Shown piece by piece: positions 57,350 to 64,000 of a DNA stretch of 64,000 nucleotides. Within the stretch, counting starts at the first letter, position 1. Every line of letters starts with the position of its first letter. The position numbers and the translations under genes are program-made. Origin of the DNA: Nitrosophilus labii (GTDB lineage Bacteria > Campylobacterota > Campylobacteria > Campylobacterales > Nitratiruptoraceae); assembly GCF_014466985.1 (NCBI RefSeq), contig NZ_AP022826.1, positions 1 through 64,000 on the forward strand, given 5' to 3'. The notes below the pieces were generated by a model. It saw only the letters and a program-made list of their open reading frames with translations, was not told the DNA's origin and ran no database searches.

Positions 57350-57428
57350 AGCTAACCTTTAGTTAGTGATCAATAATGAGTGATCACAGAGCAATACACA
57401 CTCTGCATACTACACTCGCATTTATTTT

Positions 57429-59258
57429 TTACATTATAAATATGGTTGGAACAATTGTTGGATACTTTTTAAGTTTTCTAAAAATATGTTTTCTTATAGC
57501 CTGTCTTAGTTCATTTTCTATTCTTTTAGGGGCGTTTATTATTTCGCTTTTTAGGTTAGATAGATAATTTTCTATAATGCCTTCTATCTCTTGGGCAAAT
57601 ATTTTGTCATATTTGTCTGCAACAAGACCGAAACTTGAAACTTTCGGTTTGTTTATAAGTTTTTTATCTGTTGCCGAGATCTGGGCTACAACCATAACAA
57701 TACCCTCAGTAGCCATTCTTTGTCTGTCTATAACTACATCGCTCTCAATCTCTTCGTTTAGTTGGTTATCTATGTAAGATTTTCCCGTTCTAACCGTTTT
57801 AACTTTTTTGAGATATTTAGGCGTAATTTCTATCTGTTCTCCATCGCTCATCAAATATATGTTTTTTTCAGGAATACCACACTTTATAGCTGTCTCTTTA
57901 TGTTTCATTAGATGGTTATATTCTCCGTGAACCGGAAGGAAAAATTTTGGTTTGGTCAATCTAAGCATCAACTTTTGCTCCTCTTGAGCGGCATGTCCTG
58001 AGACATGTATCTCGCTAAAGTCTTGATAAGCAACTGTTGCTCCGCACTTTTGAAGCATATTTATAACACTTGATACGCTTCTTTCATTACCTGGGATTGC
58101 TTTTGCGGATATAATAATAGTGTCGCTAGGTTTTATCTTTACATGTCTATGCTCATTAGTGGCCATTCTGTATAACGCACTCATTGTTTCACCTTGACTT
58201 CCTGTTGTGACTATCAATATTTCGTTATCGCTATATTTGTTAAGTTCATGTGCCTCTATAAATATTGATTGAGGAAGTTTAACGTATCCAAGTTGCATAG
58301 CGGTTTCTAAGTTTCTCTCCATAGAGCGGCCTATAACGCAAACTTTTCTATTATATTTGAGAGCATGTTCTATAGCTTGATGTACTCTGTGTATATTGGA
58401 AGAGAAAGTACTCATTATAACTCTTCCTTTGGCTTTTGAGAAGAGAAGATCAAAAGTTGGGCCCACACTAGCTTCCGATTTAGTGATACCGGGATTATGC
58501 GAGTTTGTAGAGTCGCTTAGAAGTGCCAAAACCCCTTTTTCTCCATAATAAGCTATTCTTTGAAGATCTGCTGGATACCCGTCTATTGGGGTATGATCTA
58601 TTTTAAAATCTCCTGTATGAAAGATTGTACCCGCATCACATGTTATAGCTAAAGCTGAAGCATCTATGATAGAGTGGGTTATATGAATCCACTCCACTTC
58701 GAAATCACCGATTTTTATAGCTCTTCTCTTCTCTACAAATCTAAAATAGCTTTTATAGCTTCTCATATTATGTTCGTCAAATTTGTTAGCTATCATTCCA
58801 AGAGGAAGGGGAGTGCCGTATATAGGAAACTGCATCTCTTTGAAAAGGTAGGGTACAGCTCCAATATGGTCTTCGTGTGCGTGTGTAATGACAATACCGT
58901 CTATTTTATCTTTTATCTGTCTAAGATACGTAAAATCTGGGACTAAAATATCTACTCCATGCATATCTTCAGTGGGAAAACTCATACCTACATCTATTAT
59001 TATGGCACTTTTGTCTGTCTCTATGACAGTTATATTTCCACCTATCTCTCCTAATCCTCCCAAAGGAGTAATTTTTACTTTTCCTTTTGATTGGAGATTG
59101 ATTCTTGTGTCTGGGTTGAGTCTTAGTTTTTGAATCTTTTCGTTAGCCTCTATAGCTTTTTTAATATCTCTATACCATCCTACATGTTTTTTGCTTTTTT
59201 GCTGAGAGTTTTTACTCTTTTGTTGTAGGTTTTGATTGTGGTTCAGGTTTTTCTCCAT
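57429..59258 (-). CDS. rnj: Ribonuclease J
   Basis: RNase J is a 5' exonuclease and endonuclease of the metallo-beta-lactamase class and a main RNA-decay enzyme in Campylobacterota. After a glutamine- and lysine-rich N-terminal extension of about 60 residues come LGGLGEIGGNITVIE, the metal motif HAHEDHIGAVPYL and HTGDFKID. The beta-CASP part has STFSSNIHRV and HVSGHAAQEEQ. The 5' end overlaps rsmA by 47 bp in the same strand, so the two are coupled. Confidence 0.95.
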   Translation of the reverse strand: MEKNLNHNQNLQQKSKNSQQKSKKHVGWYRDIKKAIEANEKIQKLRLNPDTRINLQSKGKVKITPLGGLGEIGGNITVIETDKSAIIIDVGMSFPTEDMHGVDILVPDFTYLRQIKDKIDGIVITHAHEDHIGAVPYLFKEMQFPIYGTPLPLGMIANKFDEHNMRSYKSYFRFVEKRRAIKIGDFEVEWIHITHSIIDASALAITCDAGTIFHTGDFKIDHTPIDGYPADLQRIAYYGEKGVLALLSDSTNSHNPGITKSEASVGPTFDLLFSKAKGRVIMSTFSSNIHRVHQAIEHALKYNRKVCVIGRSMERNLETAMQLGYVKLPQSIFIEAHELNKYSDNEILIVTTGSQGETMSALYRMATNEHRHVKIKPSDTIIISAKAIPGNERSVSSVINMLQKCGATVAYQDFSEIHVSGHAAQEEQKLMLRLTKPKFFLPVHGEYNHLMKHKETAIKCGIPEKNIYLMSDGEQIEITPKYLKKVKTVRTGKSYIDNQLNEEIESDVVIDRQRMATEGIVMVVAQISATDKKLINKPKVSSFGLVADKYDKIFAQEIEGIIENYLSNLKSEIINAPKRIENELRQAIRKHIFRKLKKYPTIVPTIFIM

Positions 59259-60039
59259 CTACCTTCCTTTTTTCTAATATTTCGTATAGCCGGTGATAGA
59301 TGGATGTGGTAGCTTGATGAGGTCTGATATTTGGAAGAAGGTTTAGTTGAGCAAATATTTTTTCAAGCTCTTTTTTATCATATTTTTTGCTTAAATTTTT
59401 TAATAGAGTTTTCCTAGTGGCCAAAAAAGCCACTTTCAAAAAATCCTCGAACCCTCTTTCATCCAAATATGTGCTTTTTTTAATAAGAAGCACTGAGGAA
59501 GTAACTTTTGGAGGTGGTTCGAATGAACTAGGTTTAACATCGAAAAGTTTTTTTACTTTTCCGGTACTGTTTGCTAAAACAGCTAAGGATGAAAACTCTT
59601 TATCACCGTTTTTAGCGGCAAATTTTTGTGCCACCTCCTTTTGCAACATAACCAAAATATTTTTGCAGTTCTTGTCTCTCAGTGCTTTTAAAATAATATT
59701 GGTCGCTACATAGTAGGGCAGATTTGCCACTAGATCATACGGTTTGTCAACTAAACTATTCTCCCAAAATCTAAGAACATCCCCACAGTTTAATAGGAGT
59801 TTTTTCTCTTCTATCTCTTTTTTAAACTTTTTTTGGAGGATGTTGCAAAGATCTTTATCAATCTCAAAAGCTATCACATCCTTCTTGTGAAGTAGCCTTT
59901 TTGTTAAATCACCTAATCCAGGCCCTATCTCGACAACAATATTGTCGTTATGGGGCATCGATTGGATGATTTTTTCCAAAACAGAACTATCTTTTAAGAA
60001 GTTTTGTCCAAACCACTTTTTTGCTTTTACCTCACTCAA
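59212..60039 (-). CDS. rsmA: 16S rRNA dimethyladenosine transferase
   Basis: RsmA (KsgA) dimethylates two adenosines near the 3' end of 16S rRNA. The 275 residues contain FGQNFLKD, the SAM motif VEIGPGLGDLT and the catalytic NLPYYVATNI. It overlaps the RNase J gene by 47 bp at its 3' end. The lysine- and proline-rich tail is coded in this overlap. Confidence 0.96.
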   Translation of the reverse strand: MSEVKAKKWFGQNFLKDSSVLEKIIQSMPHNDNIVVEIGPGLGDLTKRLLHKKDVIAFEIDKDLCNILQKKFKKEIEEKKLLLNCGDVLRFWENSLVDKPYDLVANLPYYVATNIILKALRDKNCKNILVMLQKEVAQKFAAKNGDKEFSSLAVLANSTGKVKKLFDVKPSSFEPPPKVTSSVLLIKKSTYLDERGFEDFLKVAFLATRKTLLKNLSKKYDKKELEKIFAQLNLLPNIRPHQATTSIYHRLYEILEKRKVDGEKPEPQSKPTTKE

Positions 60040-60131
60040 ATCAAGCCTTCATCATACTAAAAATTTACTTATATTTAGATTACGGTTGTCACTATATTAT
60101 CATTTTTTAAAAATTTGTCAATAGAGTTAAA

Positions 60132-60779
60132 TTATCCATTACATTCTACTAGATCTTTTACCGGACAGATTTCGCATTTAGGTCCTATTGGTTTACAGAT
60201 AATTTGCCCAAATGAGACCAAAACTCTGTTTAGACCAATCTTTTCTTCATCATTTAATAATTTTTCAACTATTTTATCAGTCTCCTCAGCTCTTTTGGTA
60301 TGTATAAATCCCCAAAGATTTAATATTCTATGTACATGTGTATCTACCGCAATATATGGTTTTTTGTAGGCGTTTTCCAACACTATTTTAGCGGTTTTAG
60401 GTCCTATACCTTTTATAGATGTTAATTCCTCCAAACTATCCGGGACTATACCATCATACTTTTGTAGCAATATTTTAGTAATATTCAAGATATTTTTTGC
60501 TTTTTGGTTGTAAAAACCGACTGGATAAATAACTTTTGCTATATCTTCTTTTGACAAAAAGATCATCTTCTTAGGTGTATCCGCAAGTTTGAAAAGTCTG
60601 TGTGCCGCTTCAACTGTAACTTCATCTTTTGTTCTAAAGCTTAGAAGTGTTGATATCAAAATAGTGTAGGGAGTTCTTTTATAACCATAGTGCCGTGATA
60701 ATCTAATAGCAGGTGCATCCCAATTCTTACACTCTTTTTTTAAAATATTTACAACTTGTAAAAATCTCTTTTTATCCAT
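60132..60779 (-). CDS. nth: Endonuclease III (DNA glycosylase/AP lyase)
   Basis: Nth removes oxidised pyrimidines. The 215 residues show the helix-hairpin-helix with catalytic lysine LTSIKGIGPKTAKIVL, the aspartate in VDTHVHRI, and a C-terminal Fe-S cluster site with four cysteines in CKPIGPKCEICPVKDLVEC. It is transcribed away from hisF, 54 bp apart. Confidence 0.95.
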   Translation of the reverse strand: MDKKRFLQVVNILKKECKNWDAPAIRLSRHYGYKRTPYTILISTLLSFRTKDEVTVEAAHRLFKLADTPKKMIFLSKEDIAKVIYPVGFYNQKAKNILNITKILLQKYDGIVPDSLEELTSIKGIGPKTAKIVLENAYKKPYIAVDTHVHRILNLWGFIHTKRAEETDKIVEKLLNDEEKIGLNRVLVSFGQIICKPIGPKCEICPVKDLVECNG

Positions 60780-60785
60780 AAAAGT

Positions 60786-60809
60786 TATAATATCAAAAAA
60801 TAGTATAAT
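60786..60809 (+). promoter_or_regulatory. hisF promoter boxes
   Basis: TATAAT occurs at 60786-60791 and at 60804-60809, 25-50 bases ahead of the hisF start. Either could be the -10 box. The gap to divergent nth is only 54 bp, so the two promoters overlap. Confidence 0.4.
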
Positions 60810-60833
60810 TACAAAAAATTTATAGAGGATATA

Positions 60834-61598
60834 ATGAGAGATTTTTTTGCAAAAAGAGTTATACCTTGTTTGGATGTTAAAGATGGTAGAGTAGTCAAAG
60901 GTGTTAATTTTGTAGGTTTAAGAGATGCGGGAGATCCTGTAGAGGTAGCAAAAAGGTACAACCAAGAGGGTGCAGACGAGATAACTTTTTTAGATATAAC
61001 CGCAACTCATGAAAATAGAGATACAATAGTTCATATTGTAGAAGAGGTTGCGAAAGAGGTTTTTATACCTTTAACTGTTGGAGGCGGTATAAGAGAGTTA
61101 AATGATATATATAAACTTTTAAATGTTGGTTGTGACAAAGTGAGTATAAACTCTGCAGCTATAAGAAGACCTGAGTTTGTAGATGAGGGTGCAAAAAGGT
61201 TTGGCAGCCAGTGTATAGTAGTAGCTATAGATGCGAAAAAAGTAGGGGAGAGCTGGAATGTTTTTATAAACGGTGGTCGCATCGACACAGGTATAGACGC
61301 AATCCAGTGGGCTAAAGAGGTTTATAATAGAGGAGCCGGAGAGATACTTCTAACTTCTATGGATAAAGATGGTACAAAAAGTGGATACGATTTAGAGCTT
61401 ACTTCTAAAATAAGCGATGCTGTGGAAATACCTGTCATTGCCAGTGGTGGTGCCGGTACTATGGAGCATATAAAAGATGCTTTTACGTTAGGTAAAGCAG
61501 ATGCGGCATTGGCTGCTAGTATTTTTCATTATAAGGAAGTTGATATAATGGAATTAAAACGATATTTGATAAAAAACGGTATCCCGATTCGATCATGA
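60834..61598 (+). CDS. hisF: Imidazole glycerol phosphate synthase cyclase subunit
   Basis: HisF joins ammonia from HisH with PRFAR in histidine synthesis and gives AICAR to purine synthesis. The 254-residue TIM barrel has [20 protein letters not shown] at its start, with the catalytic aspartates D11-type (CLDVKDGR) and in [15 protein letters not shown] precedes the ATG. The other his genes are not in the window. Coupled by overlap to the next gene. Confidence 0.97.
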   Translation: MRDFFAKRVIPCLDVKDGRVVKGVNFVGLRDAGDPVEVAKRYNQEGADEITFLDITATHENRDTIVHIVEEVAKEVFIPLTVGGGIRELNDIYKLLNVGCDKVSINSAAIRRPEFVDEGAKRFGSQCIVVAIDAKKVGESWNVFINGGRIDTGIDAIQWAKEVYNRGAGEILLTSMDKDGTKSGYDLELTSKISDAVEIPVIASGGAGTMEHIKDAFTLGKADAALAASIFHYKEVDIMELKRYLIKNGIPIRS

Positions 61599-62131
61599 TA
61601 GTATGTGCTGGTAGTTTCGAAAGTTTTCATTTTGCATATCCAATAGGAATTGGTCTTATTGAAAGTTCAATAAATTTGACTAGGCTTGCTCTTTTTGATA
61701 AACCTGATTTTATTATTTTTATAGGTACTGCTGGAAGTTACGGTGAGTACAAAATTTTTGATATTGTGCAAAGTAGAGGTGCTAGTCAGATTGAGTTAAG
61801 CTTTTTTGACAATAAAAGTTATACTCCTATAGATAATGTGATAGTCAGTGAAGGATTAAATGTTTCACATGAAACATTGGTAAACTCTTCAAACTATATT
61901 ACTACTGATAGCACCTATTCTAAACATTTTTTAAAAAACGGAATCGGTTTGGAAAATATGGAATTCTTTTCAGTTCTAAAAGTCGCTCAGGAATTTGAGA
62001 TACCTGCAGGAGGAATATTTATAGTAACAAATTATTGTGATAAAGACGCACATAAATGTTTTAAAGAAAATCATAAAAAATCTATGAGAATGTTAGAAGA
62101 GTATATTAAAGATAACTTTAAAGGCTTATAA
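61595..62131 (+). CDS. Short nucleoside-phosphorylase-like protein
   Basis: The 178-residue product resembles the MTA/SAH nucleosidase and purine nucleoside phosphorylase fold: [14 protein letters not shown] near the start, then [19 protein letters not shown], which corresponds to the ME(G/S)AAVAQ-type block. It is about 50 residues shorter than usual enzymes, so its activity is uncertain. It overlaps the hisF stop by four bases and the next small gene by one. Confidence 0.7.
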   Translation: MIVCAGSFESFHFAYPIGIGLIESSINLTRLALFDKPDFIIFIGTAGSYGEYKIFDIVQSRGASQIELSFFDNKSYTPIDNVIVSEGLNVSHETLVNSSNYITTDSTYSKHFLKNGIGLENMEFFSVLKVAQEFEIPAGGIFIVTNYCDKDAHKCFKENHKKSMRMLEEYIKDNFKGL

Positions 62132-62388
62132 TGAAGATAACATATAAAAATCACTCTTTTAAAATTTTAGAATTTTATTATAAACCGTATGGATCTGATT
62201 TACATAAAGCAATCAAAAAAAATGTTGCTGAGAAAGAAGGAGATGTAAAAGTTATAAATATTTTGGATGTAAAAATTACTCCAGCTTTGGACAATGAAGA
62301 TTATGAGAAGATAACTGCAGGTAGCGATGGTGACTATCATATTATGGAATATATGATAGTTGTTTTTTATAAGATAATGGAGTATTAG
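62131..62388 (+). CDS. Small protein of unknown function
   Basis: The 85-residue product has no signal peptide or membrane segment. It is predicted mixed strand and helix, with a central [22 protein letters not shown]. The ATG overlaps the upstream stop, and rlmN starts 3 bp after its own stop. The order suggests translation coupling rather than a known function. I do not recognise a family. Confidence 0.6.
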   Translation: MKITYKNHSFKILEFYYKPYGSDLHKAIKKNVAEKEGDVKVINILDVKITPALDNEDYEKITAGSDGDYHIMEYMIVVFYKIMEY

Positions 62389-62390
62389 AA

Positions 62391-63467
62391 ATGAAAAAAA
62401 ACATCTTAGATTTTACTAAAGATGAGCTAGAAGAAGAAATCTCTCCTAAATTCAGAGCCAAACAGATATATCAATGGATCTATCAAAAATATGTTGATAA
62501 TTTTGATAATATGAGTAATCTTCCCAAAGAGCTTAGAATTAAATTAAAAGAAAATTATGAGATTTATATACCTAAAATCCTCAAGGTAGAGAAGAGTATA
62601 GACGGTAGTAAAAAATATCTTTTCGAACTTAAAGATGGACATACAGTAGAGTCAGTTTTACTTCCAATGAAAAAAGAGGAGAGAGATGAGAATGGAGATA
62701 TAATACGACATACGAGATTTACTGTTTGTGTCTCTTCGCAAATAGGATGTAAAGTAGGTTGTGCTTTTTGTCTAACTGCAAAGGGCGGGTTTATACGAAA
62801 TTTGACAGCAGGTGAAATAGTGTCACAAGTTTTAGCTATTAAGAAGGACAACGATATTGCTTCAAATAGAAGAGTTAATATTGTTTATATGGGAATGGGA
62901 GAGCCTTTGGACAACTTGGACAATGTGGCTAAGGCAGTAAAAATATTTTCGGATGAAAACGGACTCTCTATTAGTCCTAGACGTCAAACTATTTCTACAA
63001 GCGGTTTGGCGCCAAAGATCAAAAAACTTGGAGAAAAAAAACTAGGTGTTTTACTTGCTATCTCCCTACATGCAGTAGATGATAAGCTTAGAGAAGAGCT
63101 AATGCCTATAAATAAAGCTTACAACATAGAGTCTATTATTCAAGCCGTAAAGGAGTTTCCTATAGATCTGCGAAAAAGAGTAATGTTTGAGTATCTTATC
63201 ATAAAAAATGTGAATGATGATCTAAAATCAGCTAAAAAATTGGTTAAACTATTAAATGGAATTAAAGCAAAAGTAAATCTAATACTTTTCAACCCTTATC
63301 CGGGCTCACAGTTTGATAGACCCGATATTGAGACTGTTAATAGATTTCAAAAATATCTTTTGGAAAAAGGAGTGCTTTGTACTGTTAGAGAGTCGAAAGG
63401 ATTAGATATTAGTGCAGCTTGTGGACAGCTAAAAGAGATAGAGGTGAAAAGTGGAAATACCGTTTAA
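62391..63467 (+). CDS. rlmN: Dual-specificity RNA methyltransferase RlmN
   Basis: RlmN methylates A2503 of 23S rRNA and A37 of some tRNAs by a radical-SAM reaction. The 358 residues carry the cluster motif [15 protein letters not shown], the GMGEPLDN block and the C-terminal methyl-accepting cysteine in [10 protein letters not shown]. It is in the hisF-led run and its end overlaps a tiny membrane ORF by 17 bp. Confidence 0.97.
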   Translation: MKKNILDFTKDELEEEISPKFRAKQIYQWIYQKYVDNFDNMSNLPKELRIKLKENYEIYIPKILKVEKSIDGSKKYLFELKDGHTVESVLLPMKKEERDENGDIIRHTRFTVCVSSQIGCKVGCAFCLTAKGGFIRNLTAGEIVSQVLAIKKDNDIASNRRVNIVYMGMGEPLDNLDNVAKAVKIFSDENGLSISPRRQTISTSGLAPKIKKLGEKKLGVLLAISLHAVDDKLREELMPINKAYNIESIIQAVKEFPIDLRKRVMFEYLIIKNVNDDLKSAKKLVKLLNGIKAKVNLILFNPYPGSQFDRPDIETVNRFQKYLLEKGVLCTVRESKGLDISAACGQLKEIEVKSGNTV

Positions 63468-63570
63468 AAATTATGAACTGATAATGGTTATGCTTTTAAT
63501 AATTGCAGTTATCTTTATGGTTGTTGCTTTTGTTAAAATTTCAATAGAGTCAGATGAGGATAAAGAATGA
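63451..63570 (+). CDS. Tiny single-pass membrane protein
   Basis: A 39-codon frame starts at GTG 63451, inside the end of rlmN, after GAGGTGAAAA. It reads [30 protein letters not shown] and ends in an acidic tail. One transmembrane helix is clear. The last codons overlap the ATG of the next tiny frame. This is not a known protein to me; the tight overlaps on both sides support its being real. Confidence 0.55.
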   Translation: MEIPFKNYELIMVMLLIIAVIFMVVAFVKISIESDEDKE

Positions 63571-63665
63571 CGATACTTGATAATATTATGTTGATTATAG
63601 TATCCGTAACGTTTATTATTGGTTTAGGCGGATTTATATATGTTACTTTTTTTAAGAAGGAATAG
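63567..63665 (+). CDS. Second tiny single-pass membrane protein
   Basis: A 32-codon frame starts at the ATG overlapping the previous stop (ATGA) and reads [32 protein letters not shown]. It is a single hydrophobic helix with a positively charged C-terminal end. Together with the previous frame it forms an overlapping pair. The size and topology resemble accessory subunits of membrane complexes, but nothing in the window identifies one. Confidence 0.55.
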   Translation: MTILDNIMLIIVSVTFIIGLGGFIYVTFFKKE

Positions 63666-63667
63666 CT

Positions 63668-64000
63668 CTATCTATGTCTATTTATGATCTTATTTATCTC
63701 TTTTTCAAAATCGATTTTTGAATATATTTTATATACGGTTTCCATGAAATCAAACTCTAGCCATTTTGCGTGAAGCATTAATCGTTTGTGTCCAGTTGTC
63801 TCGATTCTTTCGCGTTCATCCATCAATCTATCTAGATATCTTATGGCAATTTCAGTGGAAACACCATATATTGGATCGCCAACAATAGGGTGTTTCACGT
63901 GAAACAGATGAGCTCTTATCTGATGCTGTCTTCCAGTTAAAGGTATCGCTTCTACCAAAGTAGCATTGATAGAGGGGTAATATCTAATGGGTTTGATTAT
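63668..64000 (-). CDS. RluA-family pseudouridine synthase, partial (runs past the window end)
   Basis: The frame stays open to the right edge, so only the C-terminal part is seen: TLVEAIPLTGRQHQIRAH, then HPIVGDPIYG and KRLMLHAKWLEFD. GRxHQIRxH and GDPxYG are RluA-type motifs. The catalytic HRLDxxTSG motif should lie beyond position 64000. It is transcribed towards the tiny membrane ORFs; the stops are 2 bp apart. Confidence 0.88.
   Translation of the reverse strand: MIKPIRYYPSINATLVEAIPLTGRQHQIRAHLFHVKHPIVGDPIYGVSTEIAIRYLDRLMDERERIETTGHKRLMLHAKWLEFDFMETVYKIYSKIDFEKEINKIINRHR

Overview
This window looks like the origin-proximal part of a Campylobacterota (epsilonproteobacterial) chromosome. 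It opens with dnaA, dnaN and gyrB, is AT-rich, and encodes family-typical traits: a ThrRS without the N-terminal TGS domain, an RNase J gene overlapping rsmA, a short queF, and an NavAb-like sodium channel. Codon use and gene content suggest a free-living species rather than a host-adapted Campylobacter or Helicobacter. The species assignment is inference.

Layout. 1-6.9 kb: replication genes with DnaA-box-like TTCACA motifs, then a degenerate GGDEF-EAL protein and queF. 7-11.9 kb: a TonB-dependent receptor, a YfiR-like periplasmic protein and an intact PAS-GGDEF-EAL enzyme in one overlapping operon. 11.9-13 kb: SRP RNA and five tRNA genes, all on the minus strand, separated by hairpins. 13-14.2 kb: an IS481-type insertion with a 5-bp target duplication, just upstream of ilvD. 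14.2-21.2 kb: ilvD-rsgA, then minus-strand membrane genes (AI-2E-family, voltage-gated Na+ channel, NnrS) and a sirtuin. 21.3-27.1 kb: an insertion-sequence graveyard (IS4/ISH3-like remnant, broken IS21, intact IS256, decayed IS481-type copy, IS481 end, histidine-kinase fragment) surrounding five more tRNA genes. 27.1-31.6 kb: the SUF iron-sulfur operon. 31.6-36.1 kb: a stress-type island (DUF505-like, peroxiredoxin, HdeD-like, YfdX-like). 36.1-64 kb: housekeeping genes, including translation, cell-wall, cofactor, purine and rRNA/tRNA modification genes.

The most interesting signal is in the stress island. Its two divergently unrelated transcription units, yfdX-hdeD and prx-DUF505, each carry the same 14-bp palindrome (GCAACT-TT-AGTTGC; one mismatch in the prx copy) 7-8 bp upstream of a TATAAA box, which suggests a shared and so far unnamed regulon. 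The peroxiredoxin has a coiled-coil N-terminal extension and a second perfect Shine-Dalgarno plus ATG at the classical start, so two isoforms are likely. A 19-bp perfect inverted repeat sits between prx and the DUF505-like gene.

A second unusual pattern is a set of intergenic inverted arrays of degenerate 7-8-bp tandem words (five two-armed loci plus single-arm traces). The word differs at each locus but the architecture is the same. The window also holds three c-di-GMP-type loci: a degenerate one in the gyrB operon, a receptor-linked one, and a FIST-GGDEF pair.
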